NCBI GenBank assembly: GCA_002343395.1
Contig: DDSN01000108.1
Location: 5,717-15,128, forward strand
Reading direction: 5' to 3'
Origin: Hyphomonadaceae bacterium UBA2389
Lineage (GTDB): Bacteria; Pseudomonadota; Alphaproteobacteria; Caulobacterales; Aquidulcibacteraceae
Length of the DNA: 9,412 nucleotides
The notes below the pieces were generated by a model. It was not told the origin of the DNA and made no database searches. It was given only the letters and a program-made list of their open reading frames with translations. The stretch's first letter is position 1; every line of letters begins with the position of its first letter. Shown piece by piece: positions 5,827-9,412 of the stretch. The position numbers and the translations under genes are program-made.

Positions 5827-8052
5827 TCAGTAGCGCACGCGCAGCTCTAATCCGAAAACCCGTCCCTTGTTCAGCGGCGAGAACGTCGGTAGCGGGCGTG
5901 GGCCCCCGGCGCCGTCTCCGCCGAACGCTGCGGTGTCGGGCAGCACGGTATCGCCGCCCCAGGTGGCCTCATTGAAGAGATTTTCGCCATAGAGCGATAC
6001 AAGCCAACGGCGGCTCGCGGGCTCCCACGCGAGGTTCGCGTCCAACATGTCGGCCTCGGCCAGCAGACCGCGATTGTTGTCGTTGTAAAAAGCAGCATCG
6101 CGATGGCTGTAAGCGAGGCGCGCCGTGGCGAGCCCAGATCCAACGGAACGGACGTAGTCGACGCTGGCGCCATAACTCCACGGCGCCAGCCGCGGAACCT
6201 GAAGCGCGCGATCGGCCGCGTCGACGACGAGGTCGCCATTAAGATCCTCGGTCACGCGATCGTAGGCGCCGTCGACATAGCCCGCGAACGCCGAGACCGT
6301 GAGCGCCTCATTGACGCGCAAGCGCGCCTCGATTTCGCCGCCCCGCAATGTCGCATCGCCCGCGTTAAGCACGATCTGCTGCACGCCCGAAATCGGATCG
6401 GCTTGGTTGGTCTCACGCTGCATGTTTTCGATCTCGTTCTGAAACAGCGCGATGTTCAATCTCAGGTGATCATAGAGCAAGTCTTGCTTGAGTCCGACTT
6501 CGATCGTCGTTTGCCGTTCAGCGTCATAGGCGCGCGGCGCAAGCCCCAAGGTCGACGTGCGGAAATTGGCGCCGCCCGACCGGAACCCGCGCCCCCATGA
6601 GGCGTAGAGGTTCGTGCTTTCCGATGGGCGCCACTGAACGCCGAAACGCGGCGAGATGTCGTTCCAACTCTGGGCGAACGGTGCATCCGAAAAATTGAGC
6701 GCGCGCGCGTCGAGATCGCCGCCTGCAACGCCCTCGCCGGGCACGAGCACCGCTGGGCCATCAAGGTCATCCGCCGCACGACGCACCCGTGAGATGCGCG
6801 AGTCCTTTTCTTCATGCGTGTAACGCAAGCCCGCGCTCAGCGTGACGGCCTCGCTCAGGCGCCAATCCGCAGCCGCGAACGCCGCCCAGGTTGAGAAATC
6901 GCCCTCCCCGCCGCCAACCCGGCGGAATGTCGGCGAAAAGTTGCGTTCATCGAAATAGAGGAGGTGTTGATCCAGCGCGTAGCCGCCGATCGTCACGTCA
7001 AAACGCCCGAAAACGCCCGCATAGCGAAGTTCTTGGCTCGTTTGTTCATGGACATTGAGCACACGTGTGTGGAAGGCGAAGACAGATGTTGAGTCGATGT
7101 CCGCCGCCCACGGAACGTCGACCGAGCGCCAGCCGGTGATGCTTGTGATGACGCCGTCGCCAAAAGGCACGCGCCAGTTCGCTTCCAGCGTCGCCTGCTC
7201 CCAATCAGTTCCCGCATAGCCGCGATTGTCGATCGCGAAGTCGAAACCATCACGCGCGAACAAGGCGTGGTTCTGCCCGGCGGGACCGTCGCCGTCGCTG
7301 TAGCCTTGCTCGACGCGCAACAGCGCTTCGAAATTCGGCGAGGGCGTGAGCAGCAGCGCCCCCCGCCATGCGGCGGCTTCATTCGCGCCAAACGACGAAT
7401 CGTCGAAATCGTTGTCAAGCCATCCGTCGTCGTCGCTACGCAGCGCCGCCACGCGTCCGTACAAGAGCCCCGGCGCGATCGGACCTGAAATCGCGGCTTC
7501 CGCGATCGCATTTGGTCCAGTCTCGAGCGCGACGCGAGCCCGCGCTTCAAAAGTTTCGCTTGGCCGACGGGTACGGACTAGCACCGCGCCGCCGGTGACA
7601 TTGCGCCCATAGAGCGCGCCTTGCGGCCCGCGCACGACCTCAATCGCCTCGAGATCGAAAGAGTCCGTAATCGTCCCCGCGTTGAGGCCCACATAAACGC
7701 CGTCGACAAACACGCCCACGGCCGGGTCGACTGACGCGATCGAGGAATTCACGCCCACGCCACGAATGGAGAAATTCGCGATCCCGCGCGCGGTGCCGAT
7801 ATCCTCAAGCTGCACATTGGGCAGCGCGTACGAAAGGGACTGCAAATCCTCGACATTGCGCGCGCGCAGATCGTCGTCGCCGAATACATTAAGCGCCATC
7901 GGCAGGTCTTGCGCATTCGCCTCGCCGCGCTTGGTCGCGGTGACGACGATTTCGTCCTCTTGGGCGAAAGCGGCGCCTGGCGTGAGCAGACAAAGAGCAA
8001 TCGCGGGGAGCACGGCCTTGATCATGCCAAGGGCCATACCGGCGGCGGCCAT
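5827..8052 (-). CDS. TonB-dependent outer-membrane receptor, substrate unknown
   Basis: An outer-membrane, TonB-energised receptor of 741 residues if started at ATG 8052. An upstream TTG (8061) is possible but only 2 nt from AAAGG, while ATG 8025 gives the tidiest signal peptide (MIKAVLPAIALCLLTPGAAFA). Cleavage is expected at AFA|Q, residue 30 in this numbering, followed at once by a TonB box, EDEIVVTATKR (32-42). The plug carries FSIRGVG (94-100), VGVFVDGVYVG (112-122) and RGPQGALYGRN (141-151). The barrel runs from about 180 to the C-terminal ELRVRY. Residues 603-614 (DLNGDLVVDAAD) resemble a calcium-binding EF-hand/dockerin loop. The style matches the expanded Caulobacter/sphingomonad receptors, which import varied nutrients; nothing here fixes the ligand. 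It is divergent from a TonB-CTD-like gene. Confidence 0.95.
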   Translation of the reverse strand: MAAAGMALGMIKAVLPAIALCLLTPGAAFAQEDEIVVTATKRGEANAQDLPMALNVFGDDDLRARNVEDLQSLSYALPNVQLEDIGTARGIANFSIRGVGVNSSIASVDPAVGVFVDGVYVGLNAGTITDSFDLEAIEVVRGPQGALYGRNVTGGAVLVRTRRPSETFEARARVALETGPNAIAEAAISGPIAPGLLYGRVAALRSDDDGWLDNDFDDSSFGANEAAAWRGALLLTPSPNFEALLRVEQGYSDGDGPAGQNHALFARDGFDFAIDNRGYAGTDWEQATLEANWRVPFGDGVITSITGWRSVDVPWAADIDSTSVFAFHTRVLNVHEQTSQELRYAGVFGRFDVTIGGYALDQHLLYFDERNFSPTFRRVGGGEGDFSTWAAFAAADWRLSEAVTLSAGLRYTHEEKDSRISRVRRAADDLDGPAVLVPGEGVAGGDLDARALNFSDAPFAQSWNDISPRFGVQWRPSESTNLYASWGRGFRSGGANFRTSTLGLAPRAYDAERQTTIEVGLKQDLLYDHLRLNIALFQNEIENMQRETNQADPISGVQQIVLNAGDATLRGGEIEARLRVNEALTVSAFAGYVDGAYDRVTEDLNGDLVVDAADRALQVPRLAPWSYGASVDYVRSVGSGLATARLAYSHRDAAFYNDNNRGLLAEADMLDANLAWEPASRRWLVSLYGENLFNEATWGGDTVLPDTAAFGGDGAGGPRPLPTFSPLNKGRVFGLELRVRY

Positions 8053-8106
8053 AGCGCCCAACGCCTTTCCCCTGTAAGCGCGGCTATCCTTGTCCGCCGC
8101 CCCCGC

Positions 8107-8112
8107 TATAGA
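8107..8112 (+). promoter_or_regulatory. candidate -10 of a leaderless promoter for the TonB-like gene
   Basis: TATAGA (4/6 to TATAAT) ends 8 nt before the ATG at 8121, so transcription would begin at or within about two bases of the start codon. There is no purine-rich ribosome site between them (ACCTCACC). A -35 is not obvious: CTATCC at 17-bp spacing is poor. Leaderless mRNAs are common in Caulobacter relatives; this one is inferred. Confidence 0.35.
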
Positions 8113-8120
8113 ACCTCACC

Positions 8121-8471
8121 ATGAAGAGACTCATCTTCGCGCTCTGGCTCATCGCCGCTGCTGGGCCCGCGGCCGCGCAGGAGGTGCTGCCCGTTCCATG
8201 GGCGCGCGAGCAGCCCAATCCCAGCGACTTCCGGAACACCTACCCCGTAGGCGCCCTCGCTGAGGGCGTTAGCGGCGACGTCCGGCTGCTCTGCACCATC
8301 ACCGATGAGTACAAGCTCGACTGCGCCGTACACAGCGAAACGCCAGCGGGGTATGGTTTCGGGGACGCCGCCTTGCGCCTATCGCGTCTCTATGTTGCGT
8401 CTCCCGATGATCCGCGCATCGCGGTCGGCGGAAGGGTGCTGCTGCCGATCCGCTACGAGATGCGTGACTAA
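8121..8471 (+). CDS. secreted TonB C-terminal-domain-like protein
   Basis: A 116-residue protein with a clear signal peptide, MKRLIFALWLIAAAGPAAA, cleaved before Gln20. The mature part of about 97 residues carries the pattern GDVRLLCTITDEYKLDCAVHS and TPAGYGFGDAALRLSRLYV, which I recognise from the TonB C-terminal domain family (V-x-L-x-C ... GFGxAAL). Unlike energy-transducing TonB it has no retained N-terminal transmembrane anchor and no proline-rich periplasm-spanning region. It therefore probably floats in the periplasm and cannot itself couple to ExbB-ExbD. The two Cys (in LLCTI and LDCAV) may form a disulphide. It is divergent from the TonB-dependent receptor (starts about 70 bp apart), suggesting related roles. 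Its stop overlaps that of nusG by 4 nt, tail to tail. The exact function is unknown. Confidence 0.75.
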   Translation: MKRLIFALWLIAAAGPAAAQEVLPVPWAREQPNPSDFRNTYPVGALAEGVSGDVRLLCTITDEYKLDCAVHSETPAGYGFGDAALRLSRLYVASPDDPRIAVGGRVLLPIRYEMRD

Positions 8472-9052
8472 CGCAGCTTCTCGACCTGTCCGTATTCGAG
8501 ATCGACGGGTGTCTCGCGGCCGAAAATCATCACCGCGACCTTGAGGCGGCCGCGCTCTTCGTCAACTTCCGAAACCATGCCTTCGAAGCTCTGGAACGGC
8601 CCATCCGAAACGCGCACCTTCTCCCCTATCTCGAAGTGGATGAGTTGGCGGGGTTTGGCGACGGCTTGCTCAGCCACACGGCCGAGAATGCGCTCGACTT
8701 CGCGATCACTCACCGGCTGCGGCTTGTTTTGCGTGCCGAGAAAGCCCGTCACTTTCGGCGTGTTCTTCACGAGGTGATAGGCCTCGTCAGTCATCTCCAT
8801 CTTCACCAGCACGTAGCCGGGGAAATGGCGATGCTGGCGCACTTTTTTGGCGCCGCGAACGACCTCCGTCACTTCCTCTGTCGGCACCTGGATATCTTCG
8901 AACTGATCTTCCAGGCCTTGGCGCTGCGCCTGATCGCGGATCGCCTCGGCGACCTTGCCTTCAAAGTTCGAGTAGGCATGCACGATGTACCAGCGCGCCT
9001 TGCCGGAATGGCGCGGCGTCGCGGCCGCTTGCTGTTCTTCAACCATCGTCAT
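8468..9052 (-). CDS. nusG: transcription termination/antitermination factor NusG
   Basis: Universal transcription elongation factor that binds RNA polymerase and links it to Rho or ribosomal protein S10. Started at ATG 9052 it has 194 residues. The NGN domain spans about 20-125 (WYIVHAYSNFEGKVAEAI, RHFPGYVLVKMEM, KNTPKVTGFLG), and the C-terminal KOW domain about 138-194 (EIGEKVRVSDGPFQSFEGMV, GRLKVAVMIFGRETPVDLEY). The first 18 residues are a polar extension typical of alphaproteobacteria. ATG 9052 overlaps the secE stop by one base (TGATG), favouring it over TTG 9055 or ATG 9046. Downstream there is no rplK; instead the gene ends against a convergent gene with overlapping stops and no visible terminator. 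Confidence 0.97.
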   Translation of the reverse strand: MTMVEEQQAAATPRHSGKARWYIVHAYSNFEGKVAEAIRDQAQRQGLEDQFEDIQVPTEEVTEVVRGAKKVRQHRHFPGYVLVKMEMTDEAYHLVKNTPKVTGFLGTQNKPQPVSDREVERILGRVAEQAVAKPRQLIHFEIGEKVRVSDGPFQSFEGMVSEVDEERGRLKVAVMIFGRETPVDLEYGQVEKLR

Positions 9053-9291
9053 CAACCAAACACCGAGAGCAACAGCCCCATGGACACGCGCAGGATCGTA
9101 TCGATCAAAAAGAAGAAAACGGAAGCGGCGACGCCCATCAGCAACACCATGATGGTCGACACCGTCACTTCCTGGCGCGTGGCCCAGGTGACCTTACGCG
9201 CCTCGGCGCGCACTTCGCCAAAGAAACGGAACGGTCCGCCACGGCGCCGTGGTTCCGCTTCCTGGTCTTGATCGGCCGTATCCATCGCCAT
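9052..9291 (-). CDS. secE: preprotein translocase subunit SecE
   Basis: Small essential inner-membrane subunit of the SecYEG channel, 79 residues, the short single-span form common outside enterics. Residues 1-20 are a polar, acidic/basic tail. The conserved amphipathic helix FFGEVRAEARKVTWATRQE (23-41) lies along the membrane and clamps SecY. The transmembrane span follows at about 43-63, with a further hydrophobic tail to residue 79. The start at ATG 9291 has GGAA just upstream; ATG 9285 is an alternative that removes two residues. It is joined to nusG by a one-base TGATG overlap and lies 70 bp after the tRNA-Trp gene, so the three are probably co-transcribed as in other alphaproteobacteria. 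Confidence 0.95.
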   Translation of the reverse strand: MAMDTADQDQEAEPRRRGGPFRFFGEVRAEARKVTWATRQEVTVSTIMVLLMGVAASVFFFLIDTILRVSMGLLLSVFG

Positions 9292-9361
9292 TCGCGTTCC
9301 GTCTTTCCCTGTTTCTCTTCCGTTCAGATCGGGCCGGCCCCGCCCTTCCGCAAGGCGCGGA

Positions 9362-9412
9362 TGGCAGGAGTGGAGGGACTCGAACCCCCGACCCTCGGTT
9401 TTGGAGACCGAT
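9362..9412 (-). tRNA. tRNA-Trp (CCA anticodon), 5' part outside the window
   Basis: The minus strand reads the anticodon arm with loop CTCCAAA (anticodon CCA), then a T arm with TTCGAGT between a GGGGG/CCCTC stem (one G-U pair), then the acceptor 3' strand CACTCCT, discriminator G and an encoded CCA ending at 9362. This closely follows bacterial tRNA-Trp. About 25 nt of the 5' half (acceptor strand and D arm) lie beyond the window. Confidence 0.95.

Noticed and set aside
984..8467. The inserted block as a mobile element or genomic island integrated at tRNA-Trp
   Set aside because: There is no integrase, transposase, terminal repeat or duplicated tRNA end. The tRNA lies beyond secE-nusG, not at the boundary, and base composition looks uniform by eye.

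Overview
The window looks like a chromosomal segment of a GC-rich alphaproteobacterium. A Caulobacterales/Hyphomonadaceae-type relative is my inference, from the ribosomal protein sequences, the tRNA-Trp-secE-nusG order, a TonB-dependent receptor of the Caulobacter/sphingomonad style, and a small secreted TonB-C-terminal-like protein. No organism can be named from sequence alone.

The two ends are housekeeping. On the right, read on the minus strand, are the 3' part of tRNA-Trp (CCA anticodon), then secE and nusG joined by a TGATG overlap. On the left, also on the minus strand, are rplK (L11) and the first 177 codons of rplA (L1). In most bacteria these blocks are contiguous as secE-nusG-rplK-rplA. 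Here about 7.5 kb lies between nusG and rplK.

From right to left the intervening block holds: a short secreted TonB-CTD-like protein (plus strand, tail-to-tail overlap with nusG); a divergent TonB-dependent outer-membrane receptor (minus); a dienelactone-hydrolase-family alpha/beta hydrolase (plus, convergent with the receptor); a class-I-like polyphosphate kinase 2 (minus, divergent from the hydrolase); and a tight three-gene minus-strand operon of two acyl-CoA dehydrogenases and a 60-residue membrane peptide, joined by ATGA and TAATG overlaps.

The hydrolase and PPK2 share a 149-bp intergenic region with a TTGAC-N4-ATCAA palindrome of the FNR/FixK type. It is placed almost exactly as a class-II activator site for the PPK2 promoter. 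The ACAD pair looks like a heteromeric enzyme: the larger subunit keeps a catalytic-position Glu, and the smaller lacks Glu at both known positions. The rplK-rplA half has its own candidate promoter and a leader of about 90 nt with a hairpin, as expected if it can no longer depend on nusG transcription.

No mobile-element genes, CRISPR array or recognisable defence system are present. The receptor, TonB-like protein, hydrolase and ACADs could form an uptake and acyl/ester catabolism set, but that grouping is inferred from proximity only.
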